Source of the DNA: Kalaharituber pfeilii
Lineage: Eukaryota > Ascomycota > Pezizomycetes > Pezizales > Pezizaceae
DNA length: 55,714 nucleotides
Reading direction: 5' to 3'
Assembly (NCBI GenBank): GCA_015179045.1
Contig: WHUZ01000168.1
Location: 1-55,714, forward strand
Of the stretch, positions 1 through 10,880 are shown in pieces. The notes under the pieces were generated by a model. The model saw only the letters and a program-made list of their open reading frames with translations. It did not search any database and was not told where the DNA came from. The first letter of the stretch is position 1, and the number at the start of each line of letters is the position of its first letter. A program made the translations under genes and the position numbers.

Positions 1-1290
1 CCATTACACCACAGGCTTTTGAAGTATTAATCAAAACCTCACCTTACAATAACCCCCCAGGACTTTGGATACACACTGGCAAATATACTAAGTACTGGCG
101 TTCTCATGGGCTTTTTCACCACACTCGGTATATTGTACGTAGTGGTGAAGAGAGTGATGATTGATGCTAAGTACATTTACACTCTTGATTAATTGAAAAA
201 ATTACCTTTTGTACTTTCAAACTTATTATCTTCAGGGTCTGAAGCCCTAAATGGAACCCAATATGGACACTGTTGTCATTGTGGAAGTGGTAAATGGTGG
301 GGATTACTGGTCTCATGCTAGGCCTTTTACTACTCACCTCTTGGTTACTACCCCTCAGGCCATAAAGGTACTTTTAATGATCAGGTAAATGTATATATAA
401 ACACATTTCTTCATGATTATCAAGGAACGGACAAACATAAACAAACCCTTGTAAGTACCCTTCACTTTGCAGTTCAATTCCCAACTCAGCCAGGCTTCCT
501 CCGCCAACCATACTTTAGACCTTGTCCGACTGGAATCCCAGTGTAGAGTACAGTACCCAAAGAACTTGGCGCACCTGCACACAATCACTGTATGCTAACT
601 AACAATGCCGAAAAATGACGATCTCTCTTGGCGTTCAAGTGTGTATGCATATCATACGAGTACTTGCCAAGTCTGGAGATCACGAGCATGCAAGTAGTCC
701 CTGCAATGCAATACCAAGTTGCCATTATGCCACTGATTCCACCAGACAAAAATGGCAACACTTGATTAAACTGCTCCTAATGTTGCGACCCTAACTTAGC
801 ATGATCTACAACGTGACTTGTGGCATGAGTTTGTCGACAATGAGAACTACATTTCCGGTGCGTCAAGTCGGATCTACATGGAGTGTGGAATATATCGTGC
901 AGTGCCAAGGTATTCACGTGGATCAGCAGACATGTAGTGGTCAAGCTAAGCGGCCGTACCGCTCTTATATATATCATCGTAAAAGCCGTAAACATTTTTT
1001 ATCAACAGTATATTGTCCAGAGATATCCCGGCGCATCAGACTACATAGCTGACAATTGGTGAAATTGAGCTCAGGAAACCTCAGGCTGCGGAGAATCAGC
1101 ACACCAGTGTTTGGGCGCTGTAGAATCCATGACTTCAGAGTTTTTTTTGTTTTTTTTAATCATTACTCGCATGCCGCCCTGTGGGCTATGGCGAGATGAC
1201 TTCAGAGTAATCTCATTCAAATTCCAAATTTTCATGGCGTCAAGAGCGTAATTTTCTTGAACAAAGCCTCATACTGTAACTGTTGTGTCG
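1..1290. repeat. Dispersed repeat, copy 1 (cut by window start)
   Basis: Bases 1 to about 960 align by eye with 5285-6240 in the same orientation. Shared blocks include AATTGAAAAAATTA, ACTTTCAAACTTA, TATCTTCAGGGTCT and AAATGTATATATAAACACAT. Bases 1094-1290 align with 5121-5250 (shared AATCAGCACACCAGTGTTTGG-like block, then GTCAAGAGC and GCCTCAT). In copy 2 the shorter block precedes the long one, so the window probably opens inside a longer or tandem arrangement. Differences are many and mostly transitions. No intact reading frame is present; the element class is unknown. Confidence 0.7.
1141..1195 (-). mobile_element. Ultra-short retroposed fragment, family A
   Basis: The 55 bp insert consists of a T-rich tract and the segment ATTACTCGCATGCCGCCC..GGGCTATGGCGAG. 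It is flanked by a perfect 12-bp direct repeat, ATGACTTCAGAG, at 1129-1140 and 1196-1207. Read on the minus strand it is about 38 bases followed by a poly(A)-like tail, the form expected of target-primed reverse transcription. The core recurs at 1923, 2523 and, shorter, at 8060. The likely source is the 3' end of a LINE, or a SINE using it. Confidence 0.8.
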
Positions 1291-1922
1291 CGGGCGTATC
1301 GCCAGAGACTATATGAGACCACTCCTAAAAAAGACCGAAATTGCAAGTCCGGCTAATCCTAGCGATAGCTACACTCTATAGGGGAATACAAATAATGTGA
1401 GGATGAATACCATCCAGGCGATCTAGATGACGCTTGCCATACTGATTAGAAGGAATTGAGCCATCTCAGCGTTCTCCCTCATTGACCAGAGTGCATTATC
1501 TAGAGTTACTACCCTGAACATAAAGTTATACTACACTGGAGGACGTATTTGAGTTGAAGGCCGGGCGAAAGGGGGCCTCTCCCCTTTTGGTCATAAGGGA
1601 TGTCCCTCATTTTAAGGTACCCTGCCAGGTGGGATCTAGAGTCTTATGAAGGCCACCGGCGGCCACCCTCGTCGATCGTACCGCGGGCTTTTGCGAAATG
1701 AATAAACCTCACCTTTCCCTCCCAGTACGAAGATGTCAATTTTAGTCATGTATTGGCAAGCTAGCGACTTTGTCATGGTTTTTCACCACACGGTTTTAAG
1801 ACTAATGGCCCGCCCTGTTCCGGGGGACTCACTTTGGGCCACTTGGTAAAGCTTTAGTTATGCCATGAAAAACAAGTCGTATACCCACAGGTATGCTACA
1901 GTACAAACCTGCTCTGGGAGGA

Positions 1923-2154
1923 TTTTTTTTTTTTTTTGTCAGCACTCGCGTGCCGCCCTAAGGGCTATGGCGAGGTTATGTGCAAAATAAAATGGGATGG
2001 AATGAAATAGAAGTGGACTCCTCCCCGAATAAGTCTCCGCTTCTTCTACGTGCTCGCCCATCTGAGCATATCCTCCAGTTTGTCCTCCTCATTCTCTCCT
2101 TTTTGTCCTTTTAGCCACTCTTTGCCTTTCGGCCATTTGAGTCTCCATGCCCTG
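1923..2154 (-). mobile_element. 5'-truncated non-LTR retroposon, family A (longest copy)
   Basis: The 232 bp insert is bounded by a perfect 14-bp duplication, CTGCTCTGGGAGGA, at 1909-1922 and 2155-2168. On the minus strand it ends in the family A core (CTCGCCATAGCCC..GGGCGGC) and a run of As (Ts at 1923-1937). About 180 bp of additional sequence lies 5' of the core and has no long open frame. Because it extends the same tail further 5', it supports reading the tiny copies as severe 5' truncations of one parent element. A Tad-type LINE parent is likely by analogy with fungal genomes, but no reverse-transcriptase sequence is present. Confidence 0.75.
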
Positions 2155-2522
2155 CTGCTCTGGGAGGAGTATACTATGCACCGTGATGAATTCTTTTATC
2201 AGGGAACCTGTCATTGTTATTGGGAATGAAAAATACTGGAGATAAGTAGCTCATATGCAGGTTCCGAGTAGTCAAGGCCTACTGAATGGCCCGGACTAGC
2301 CATAATTGGCCCAGGGCCATTGGTAGTAACTGGTCCGGGTTATGTGTGTCCCGGAATATATATACTTCACATGACGTACACAAGAAACCGGAGAAAAATC
2401 TCATCATTAAGGGTACTCGCACCGGCAGCGGCAGAGGCCCTGGTTATTAACAACAAAATGCAGTTGACCATCTTGTAGTAGTAGAAGAAGGACCACACCT
2501 TTTTTGGCTTTTTATATGTATC

Positions 2523-2625
2523 CTTACTCGCATGCCGCCCCTTAGGGTATGGTGAGGCCCTGCCATGGCGAACAGCCGCATGCGGGGTCACGTGGGGAAA
2601 AAAAAAAAAAAAAGGCTATGGTGAG
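2523..2625 (-). mobile_element. Family A retroposed fragment interrupted by a family B copy
   Basis: The core TTACTCGCATGCCGCCCCTTAGGGTATGGTGAG is recognisable at 2524-2556 (here CTTAGGG) and is preceded by a decayed T tract. It is interrupted at 2557 and its last bases, CTATGGTGAG, reappear at 2616-2625. The outer target duplication of this copy was not found. The sequence after 2625 (a GAATGAAAGAGAAG stretch) faintly resembles the equivalent part of the copy at 1923, so the real 5' end may lie further right. Confidence 0.6.
2557..2616 (+). mobile_element. Ultra-short retroposed fragment, family B, nested in family A
   Basis: It begins GCCCTGCCATGGCGAACAG, continues to GGGGTCACGTGGGG and ends in about 16 As. 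It is inserted in the family A core and flanked by TATGGTGAG at 2548-2556 and 2617-2625, so it landed after that copy. Its body matches the reverse complement of the insert at 15518-15589 (GCCCTGCCATGG, GAACAGC, GCGGGGT, ACGTG, then As). It is a second family with the same ultra-short, poly(A)-tailed form. Confidence 0.75.
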
Positions 2626-3173
2626 AGCTAAGCCGAATAACATAGGAGAATGAAAGAGAAGAGAAGAAAAAAAAAACATCATAGAATCCATGAGCTTCAC
2701 TAGTGATGTATGCAGAAACAACAACCTAATGACAAGAATCAAGTCATGATGTATAGTCCTCCTCACCAGTATTACAAGCAACTTGAAAAAACAAACTTAA
2801 CGGTGATTTAGCAGCAGGCAAACAAATCCCACTCCCACTCATACAAGCATGACGTACGTGACACTCCTCCTGACCTTACTCTTTGTTTTTTGTTTTTTTT
2901 GGTTCACATTACCCCGAATACAAGCTACAAGCCAATGGCAGGGATAACCTTACTCTTGCTAGTATCTCGCTGCCCACTTCTTTCCCCATGCATACGACAA
3001 AGCAGGATCACCCAAGATTTCAAATATGTGCATTATATCGGCCGCATTCGCTATGGAGGTCAACTAGACTCATGCCTAATATTGAGTGCAGGGGAAATAT
3101 ACAGCAGATGGGTGTTAGTCAATGCTCAGAAGGGGAATAAACGTCTCGAAATCTAGAAGCTTACCTGTCGCAT

Positions 3174-4498
3174 TTATTCATACTTTATGCTGTTCCACAG
3201 ATCTGTACCTGCAGCGGGTGGACGTAACTCCTTGATTGGACTTTTTCCAGTACCTTCACGGTACTTAATGCCCTGAATTTTAGTAATGACATTGTCCACA
3301 CTCTTGATCAGTCTTGTCTTTGGGGAACAGTTGGCATGGTTAGGTGGCTCCGGTTTGGGCTTATAACAATACTGACACTTTGCAGGGCCACTCCACGAAT
3401 CCGAACGAAAATAGGGCGTTTTGCAACACTCTGTGGGCTTTTGAAATATAACTTCATCTGGAAATTTTAATGAAAGCAACAGAGCTTTTATAGCATTCAG
3501 CGAACTTTCTTTGAATGTGGATGATGCTGGATATGCCCCTATTCGTTTCAATTCTCTTAACAGGTGTCCAAGCATAAAAGTATCACATAATTCCGTTTTA
3601 TATGCAGCTGACTGACACTTGAGCTGGCCACTAGCTTCGGATCCGGATGTAGTTGTCGTGATAGGAGTCCAGTATCCAAGTATGAAACTGTCAATATGGG
3701 CAAGTATTGATTGTATTGCAGTTTCTCGTTTTTTGAGTATCTCATCTACAACAATAACTTGTTAGTAATATAATATGCACAGTGTATTGAGACTCTGTGC
3801 TGCATACCTATATAAAATTGAGGAACATGTGGGTCAAAGACAGTCATGTTGAAATTGCTTCCACGAGTAGCATAGCTTAAAATAAGTTCCCGTGAGACCT
3901 TACTCAAAATTTGTTTTCTTGCAAATGCAATAGAGATAAACAGCCATTTGTGTGGATATGTCGATGCTTCGGATTCCCTCTGTGGGATCCACTTTCGCAG
4001 CCAGAGCTCCAAGGATTGTCGCATGTCATACTTATCGCATAGAACTGCAACTTGGTACAGCTGTTCCGTAGTCAGAGAGTCAGGTACCCAATCAGACTGG
4101 AGATGTATGGCACGAAGAATCACTGCTAGTGCATTTGGATTATCATCAAGCAGCTGTATTTCAATTGAAGTCCTGGCGGCTAATGATGTTGCTTCTTTAA
4201 AGCTTGAGTTTTCAGAGAGCATGGCTCGGAAGACTGGGGATGCAACACAGAGAATGTGAGAGTTGATGAGAAACTTCGCAATTGCCTGTTTAGCAGAGCC
4301 TTCCACTGAGTGTGGCACAGCCACAGTGACATCCCCTTCGGGATCAATGCTGATACGCACTATCTTTGATGATGTGGGATTGAAGAGCGAATACTGGCCA
4401 GGAAAATTGTGTGCAATGTGAGGAGAACCAAAAGAAAGTTGTGAGGACATCGATGCTGTAGGTGTCCTACCGGTACTGGGTGAAGCGGAAGTTGACAT
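3174..4498 (-). CDS. BTB/POZ domain protein (two exons)
   Basis: The spliced gene is 4498-3808 joined to 3745-3174. The 62 bp intron (3746-3807) starts GTATGC, has a TACTAAC branch site and ends TTGTAG. Splicing gives 420 residues in one frame. Residues about 48-140 form a fungal BTB/POZ fold: DPEGDVTVAVPHS, then the hallmark FLINSHILCVASPVFRAML (76-94), then a helix with ILRAIHLQSD and LYQVAVLCDKYDM. The C-terminal half contains SILAHIDSFILG and several Cys residues (ECCKTPYF, AKCQYCYK), as in the common fungal BTB proteins of unknown role. BTB domains mediate dimerisation and often cullin-3 binding, but no Kelch, MATH or other partner domain is present, so the function is open. The first 40 residues are Ser/Thr/Pro-rich and probably disordered. 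Repeat copies lie on both sides; the frame is intact. Confidence 0.85.
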
Positions 4499-5120
4499 TT
4501 GGTGAGATCTATGCTCGTGGCGAGGACGGCTTTACTGTAATAATCGAGGCTCAATGATCAGTCGCTGCTCGTCAGCAGCAAGGAAGGTACTCGAGTTTCC
4601 TAGGTAATCTGGTTAGCACAAAGCTTTCCAGGCCAAGCTAGGAGGGAATGATACTATGAATTTAGAACAGCACTGCAGCGGGGTACTTGTCCCACCAAGT
4701 GCAATCGATCTTAGATAATGGCAACAGGGTCGAATGATGGTATTGAATAGTTCAAAGGGTCTGCAAAGGGTCACTGTAACAAAATAAGTCAAAGACACTT
4801 GGAAAGTCTCAACTGTTAATTGAAGGGTGTGAATGAGGCGGGGTACACAAATTTTCTGTGGAACAGCTGTGGTTGGCCTGAGATTGACGCACTTCACCTC
4901 AGTAGCAAGGATTTGGCTTGGCGTTCAGATTACCTACCGGTAATGCCAGTCGGCAATATGCTATCTGGACAGCTAAGGATTGTTATCTGCATACAACTCC
5001 TGCATACTTCACTGCAGGAGCCAATTGAATGATCTTGCTAGCAGGAAGTACTTGCGCTATTCTCCCACCATCCCGCGATCTCATCCTACTACTCCTGGGA
5101 AGGAAAGAGTGCCACAAAAC
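4499..5120. other. Intergenic stretch upstream of the BTB gene
   Basis: This is the 5' flank of the BTB gene on its coding strand. It contains only short chance frames and no recognised element. Bases beyond 5121 belong to the second copy of the dispersed repeat. Confidence 0.5.
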
Positions 5121-6290
5121 ATCAGCACACCAGTGTTTGGGGCAAGTCGGTGACTTGAGGATAAGCCTGATTCAGATTGTAGTGAACACAGTGACAGAGT
5201 CAAGAGCTTAATTATTTTTGTTTAACGGAGCCTCATGCCCTGCTGGAAATTACTTATTAATGCTACGGTAGCGGCAGCAAACCCTCTGACCATTATACCG
5301 CAGACTTCTGAAGCCCCTCGGTAACACATTACGTACTGGTGCTGTCGGCATACTGTCCTCAGTAGTGAAGAGACTGATAATTGAAGCTAAGTATATTTTG
5401 CATTTGTAATAAATTGAAAAAATTAGTATTAGTACTTTCAAACTTAATATCTTCAGGGTCTAAAGGCCGAAATGGAATCCAATATGGCTCACTGTTGTGG
5501 TAAACTGCGGGGATTACTAGTCTCATGCGAGGCCCTTTACTACTTACCTCTTGGCTATGACCCCTCAAGCCATAAAGGTAATTGTTAGTGATGACGTAAA
5601 TGTATATATAAACACATTCCGTCATGATCAAGAAACGGAAAAACCAAATAAACCCTTGTAAGTGAAAACAGCATCTCTTGCCTTGCAATTCGGTGTCTAA
5701 CCCAGCCAGGCTTCCTCCGCCGACCATATTTTAGACCTGGTCGGTGTGGAAACCCCGTGTACCCACAAGTTCCTTTTTGCTTTTGACCAGTAAGTCCTCT
5801 CTCACAGATTAACTCAGTCATCGCTTTCCTTCGCTGCCAAAATTATAAACTTGGTGCACCTGCACACAATCCCCATGTGCCCGCCGAAAATGATGCTCTC
5901 CCTTGGCATATTTGCCAAGTCCGAAGATCTTGTCCATGCGATCAGTCACCACAATGCAATCCCTTATGCCACTGATTTAGACAATCATGGGAAGACCTGG
6001 TTAGAGTGTTCCGACTTGTTGCGCCCCTAGCATGAACTATTACGTGACTTGTTGCATGAGCCTGTCAACATTGAGAACTAACCTACTATTCCGATGTGTC
6101 AAGTTGTATGCATAATAATGTAATTGGAGCATGCCGGATAGTGCGTGGAATTTTGTGGCGCCAAGGCGCACATGGACTCACGTGGTACTATTCTCTTAGC
6201 AGACGAGTAGCGGTCAAGTTGAGAAGCGGAGTTGCAATAGAAATAAACAGAGTCCGGTACTAGTAGCTCTATACATTTGACAGCGCTCAA
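5121..6290. repeat. Dispersed repeat, copy 2
   Basis: Same orientation as copy 1. The short block at 5121-5250 is followed by the long block at 5285 to about 6240, including CCATTATACC..CAGACTTCTGAAG, ATGTATATATAAACACATTC and CACGTGGTACTATTC. The right end carries GGCGCCAAGGC..CTCACGTG, which recurs once more at 9838-9860 (GCGCCAAGGCACTCACGTG), suggesting a third, mostly lost copy. No protein-coding capacity is visible. Confidence 0.7.
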
Positions 6291-6504
6291 TTCGCCAGCT
6301 TGATGGGTAGTTTACTTGTTTGATAGTACTTCCTCTTCTAACTTAATAGCTAACTTGGTGACTCCTCCACTAGCTTCTGATAGCCCCCACCAACTTAACT
6401 TTGCCTGCGTGACATGAAGACAGAAGAACTCGACAAGGACACTCCAATAAAATTTCGAAGGATGGGCTATTGGCATTAGTTGAAAGTTATGTCGGAGAGG
6501 TTAA

Positions 6505-6792
6505 ATGCTGTTATTCAAGCTAATGGAGAGGCAACACTTTATTAATTTTACTAACAGTGGTATTTTTGGAGCATTTAGGGCGCACACACCAGCTGTTCAG
6601 AAGCTGCTGGTTGACAACATCAAGGCAGAATTGAGTGCGAAGATCAATGCGGAACCTCGCAAGTTGAGTATTGAACAAGCGGAGCCACTCCCGATTGACA
6701 CCAGTGACGCTTGTGAAGCGGAACTGAGGGCTGAGCTTCAGCTTTCCGTGATGAAAATCCCAAAACTCCAAACTGCAGACATTCCGACATAG
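6505..6792 (+). CDS. Hypothetical small protein or remnant
   Basis: An open frame of 95 codons encodes a mildly acidic, helix-prone sequence (LLVDNIKAELSAKINAEPRKL; ACEAELRAELQLSV). No family is recognised. It lies in repeat-rich DNA with no promoter, intron or conserved partner visible. It could be a fragment of a transposon-encoded protein or a chance frame; support is only its length and plausible composition. Confidence 0.2.
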   Translation: MLLFKLMERQHFINFTNSGIFGAFRAHTPAVQKLLVDNIKAELSAKINAEPRKLSIEQAEPLPIDTSDACEAELRAELQLSVMKIPKLQTADIPT

Positions 6793-8048
6793 GCATCCCC
6801 ACTGCGAATCCAGGACGTCAGAACATCAACTTGGACGGTTCAAACATGGCCTATTCTTCCTCGTTCACCCCCGCTTTTAAATCTTTACCATAGTGATAAG
6901 TTGACTAAGGTAGATCAATCACCTGAGATTCGAGACTTCTGTATCTCATATCTGTGATTTAGTATCCTTGCTCTGCAGTGGAGTCTTGCCTCTAGCTTAC
7001 AGTTGCTTAATCAGATTAATCGATTATAATTTTCCAACCTGTTCTGTTCTGTTCTTTTCTCTATTATGTTCTTATCCTGATGTTCTTATCCTGTATGCGG
7101 TGGAACACGTGTAATGAAAGAATCTATATTCCATATACATGAGGACTCGCTCGTATTTGCAAGGAGGCAATTCTGATGTGACATGCCCATTCCTGAATGT
7201 GTAGGTTTAATTACTTGTTGCTGGAATCAGTAAGCTTGAGAGTGTAAGTTCTGAGGTGGGATAGATCTTGTTCGCACCTCCAAAGGGGGCATATGCGTTT
7301 TTCAAGTAGCATTCAGAGGTTGCCAAATCAAAACAGATGACCAGAAAGGCATCAAACGAAATAGATATATTCCAGGAACAGTTCAAAAGGTACTGATCAT
7401 TTGGGTGTCACAAGTTGTGTTTACCATCTCAGGCGGTGCAGCTTAGAATGTAAAATTTTGTACATTATCCAGCAAATCGACTCGTTGGAAATGCAGCTGA
7501 GATTGTCGGCAAACTCATGCAGTAAGTCACGTTGTAGATCATGCTAGGGGGGGGCAAGCGGGGCAGTTTAATCACTATTGCCTGGTGTAAAAAAGGCATC
7601 TTTGTATTGCTTTGTGGAGACTGCTTGCATGGTCACGACCCCCGGACTTGGCAGATAGAATCTTCGTTTTTCCGCGGTCCATGAGGACTCGGATACAACA
7701 TGGCGCATGCGAAGGAATCGTGTTGTAACATGTTCCCCAATTTTTTTCCTGTGCGCCCTATGCATATGGCGATTTTTCCTCAATGGTGACGACGGCCGGC
7801 TTGCCGGCAGCTTCGGTGATATTGCAGCTGGGATTCCATTCTCAACGTCCGAGTTGAGAGGGGGATGATTATCTAAGAACGATGATAATATATTTGGGGG
7901 GGAATTGAGATGCACAAGTAATTTCGGCTTAGCAGTAGCCATCACATTGGCTGTCGGAGGTGAGAGAAGCTGTCGGAGAGCAGCCTTCCTATATTACTTA
8001 GCCTCGTTCCCAGAGCATAGGCAGAAGCGACAGGAGAGGCGACGGGAG
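6793..8048. other. Stretch without a recognised gene
   Basis: There is no supported gene here. A TGTTCTTATCCTG motif is repeated in tandem at about 7068-7093, and a G-run is present at about 7548. A T-tract near 7740 followed by GTGCGCCCTATGCATATGGCG loosely recalls family A retroposons, without a duplication to prove it. Confidence 0.4.
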
Positions 8049-8059
8049 ATCTAAGGGCG

Positions 8060-8087
8060 TCTTTTTTTTTTATATATCATTACTCGC
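8060..8087 (-). mobile_element. Minimal retroposed fragment, family A (28 bp)
   Basis: A perfect 11-bp duplication, ATCTAAGGGCG (8049-8059 and 8088-8098), encloses 28 bases: TC, a T tract, TATATATCATTACTCGC. The last part matches the extreme 3' end of family A (ATCATTACTCGC at 1159-1170). So only about 12 bases of element plus tail were copied in. This is the shortest clear insertion in the window. Confidence 0.75.
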
Positions 8088-8392
8088 ATCTAAGGGCGGT
8101 GGGAGAAGTGGTGAGAGTCACAATTCACCATTGCATAGTACTCATCCCCGTGTTGTAGTGACCCATAACTCTACTTCTCAATAGTTCTGTAGATTTTAGC
8201 AGCTTGGCCTATTGGAACGAGTACAACACGATTTCCTGGGCACTATGGTACAAAGTTTGTATGGGTAAACCCACTTACACCTCAGACAGGCTTCATTTAC
8301 CCCAGAAAAAGGTTTAAGTAGCTCCGAGGATACGAAATCTACCCCATTTTTGGGTTTCGCGAAGATCGCTGGCAAGAAAGTTAAGTCATTTT

Positions 8393-8423
8393 GAGGTTTA
8401 CACCTCAATAAGGTGTAATCCTC
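8393..8423. repeat. Hairpin, TTACACCT-containing (left)
   Basis: Arms GAGGTTTACACCT and AGGTGTAATCCTC pair with one mismatch around a 5-nt loop (CAATA). It shares the TTACACCT core with the hairpin at 9701-9737. The two probably form the subterminal repeats of the surrounding decayed transposon. Confidence 0.6.
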
Positions 8424-9700
8424 AACCATGTATCCATCTTCAAGGTTTCAAAATTTGTCCAGTCCTATATGAGGTGTAGTACCATATGATCTTGAGAGCT
8501 TCTAAAGGTGAGGTCAACCTAGCTTTACATGAGTATATCTGGAGGTTTAGCCTCAATGCAGTTGTTGCGAGAGCTGTCGGAGGTGTAGAGTAATACATTA
8601 ATGTTGTACAGGAAGAAAAATTTCCGTTAAGTACAATTTTTTTTTTTTTCTACCATGTTTCAGAATTTCTTAAACTAACAAAACTTCTTTAGGAATTCCA
8701 GCATGCTCTTGAACAGCTACCTACAGATGAAACCCTCATTACTTCCACAGAAATGTCCGATTCCAGAGCTAATAGAGTCACCTCTGAAGCAACAACATCG
8801 ATTCTTTCCTCTAGTACTCAGGATACTGCACCAACTTCTCAGGAAATATCTGACAACCTTCCCGAGACAGCTATGTCTCAGACTACTCAGGTTGCTTCTC
8901 TTCAGGTAGGCTCTATATCCAATGTGCACAATTCATATTAACTTATCAATTTGTACGTATAGGAACAAGTTCAACCTCCTAAGAAGAGATGCAGAAGACC
9001 CTAGAAAGAATGTAATACCCTCTGCTAACTCCAAGCCCTTGCAACTTCTTAAGCTGACATTTAAAGTTAAGGATACCGAAGCTTAAAAGATAAAAAAGCT
9101 TTAAGCTAAAGAGAATGCTAATAAGTTACACACTAGTAAAAGTGATCTTGAGACTCGACATGTCTCTGATAGAGTTAAATGGTTTAATTAATAGGATTAC
9201 TATCCTAATCTCCATTCTAATAACCCCATTCATACGCTCCTGTACTATTTCTTTTGCTATAACTATTGCTTTGATTATATGCTTGCTTCAATAGAATACC
9301 CTGCTTGTATTCTATTCTTGCTATTGAGATTCATTTTAATATAAATGATCGCATATCATTTTGAGCTTTTTGCATATATATTTTCCATCATGCTAGAGTT
9401 TGGGGAGGTTTAGATTAGGAGTCCTACAAGGTGTTATTTCAGGTTTCGTTTTAAACTTGCTTGGGGATTACTGTTTTAAGCTATACCTGGGGTGTCGTAA
9501 ATAGTTAGAATATAAACCTTTCTAAGGCTTCAGGCCAATATTTTCATGCTTCCAAGTAAAACCTATAATAGGCATCAGGCGTACACTTCATTTCAAAAAT
9601 CAGGAGCTATTCTTTACACAGGTGTCACGCGAAATATTGTAAACCTCAGCCGAATATCAGTCACTGAATTCCTATCCATGCCATGGGTTTCGATAGACTT

Positions 9701-9737
9701 AAACCTAAAAAGGTGTAACTTACACCTTTTTAGGTTT
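9701..9737. repeat. Near-perfect palindrome, TTACACCT-containing (right)
   Basis: An 18-base arm, AAACCTAAAAAGGTGTAA, is followed after a single C by its exact reverse complement. Such an undecayed palindrome stands out in an otherwise decayed element. It may be a transposase-binding subterminal site, or a more recent foldback product. Confidence 0.7.
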
Positions 9738-9815
9738 CACCCATCCGATAGAAATTCTTGATACCCAAACTGAAGACTTAAACCCGAGATTCTGTACCAT
9801 AGTGTGGGGGTGCGG

Positions 9816-10880
9816 CAAAGTCTGGCGAATTATGCAGCGCCAAGGCACTCACGTGTACTCGAGTACGTACTTGGATGTGTACTGCTGCTGGCTAGTTGAT
9901 AACATGACATGATTTAGTGAGGCAAAAGTCAGACGAGATTTGTGTATGAGAATTCTATACAGTGCACTCTCGATATAAGAATTTTATTGGGTGGCAGGCC
10001 AATATGCTTATATCAGGTATATTCTTATATCAAGCGGAGAGGAGATTCAGCCATATAATATACATGACACTAGCTACACCCGTACCGACACCTGATGCCT
10101 ACATGAACTCCCATATTCAATCGCTACCGTAGTGCATTTTTGCTGTTCTTATACAGTTAATCACTATATATTCTTCGACTGGGAGTAGAGGTATACGTAC
10201 AAGAAAGAAAATCGCTCTGCTTGGTACCCCGCATATCCGGAAGTGATGCCGAGAAGCGGGGTAATTTCTTATCGATAAGCTAATCAATTACATAGGTAGG
10301 ATAAGTGATGGCATAAGACTAGGATAAGTGTATATAAGAATTTGAGCATGACTAAGCAAGGAGAAAAAAATTTAAAAGTGTATCTTGTATGAGAATGGAA
10401 CTGAATGGGTGGAAACAAGATAGAAATCCGGTCGAAGAATGGTTTGTGAACCTCAATTTTTGTTAGCCGCAGGGCCGGGGGAAGGTAAGTTCGTACGAGC
10501 AGTGCATATGTAAAGTAGATAGATAGATGCCTAACCTGACTGGTAGCCTGTATGCGGGTTTATCTGACAAAAAAAAAAAGATCGTTATTAGTACCATAAG
10601 GTTTGAGTCGAATACGAAGGTCAAACAGGATACTAGGTAGTCATATAAATATATATATATAAAGAGCGACCTTAGCCATCACACATGTACGTAGTAGCTA
10701 CAGCCTTGCCCGTCACCCAGCAACCCACTAATTTACCAGACTACAGTACCACCGACGTAATTGCTGAGCTTCGAACAGTTTGCATCTGACTGCCACAAAG
10801 CTAAGTTTTACACTCGACAACTAAGCACCTTTCTTGACCGCTCTTCTGCTTCGGTAATACTATCACCTCGCTGCAGTGCC
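9816..10880. other. AT-rich stretch without a recognised gene
   Basis: It includes a partial match to the dispersed repeat (GCGCCAAGGCACTCACGTG, 9838-9860). A possible left end of a TA-targeting transposon is at 9960 (TA followed by CAGTGCACTCTCGATATAAG, then internal repeats of CTTATATCA), but its right end was not found. The 3' flank of the NLR gene begins at 10880. Confidence 0.4.

Larger units (their letters stand above)
8237..9808 (+). mobile_element. Decayed pogo-like DNA transposon (tentative)
   Basis: CACTATGGTACA at 8239-8250 has its inverted counterpart TGTACCATAGTG at 9792-9804, and similarity continues inward for some tens of bases. Within it, 8690-9010 on the plus strand reads like the C-terminal tail of a pogo/Tigger-type transposase: QHALEQLP, then a Ser/Thr-rich linker, then PPKKRCRRP, after which stops accumulate. 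Subterminal hairpins built on TTACACCT lie near both ends (8393-8423 and 9701-9737). No catalytic DDE region is readable. The TA target duplication expected for this superfamily is not evident, so ends and class are tentative. Confidence 0.45.

Noticed and set aside
7740..7780. A possible further family A micro-retroposon (T tract then GCGCCCTATGCATATGGCG)
   Set aside because: The match to the core is partial and no target duplication flanks it.
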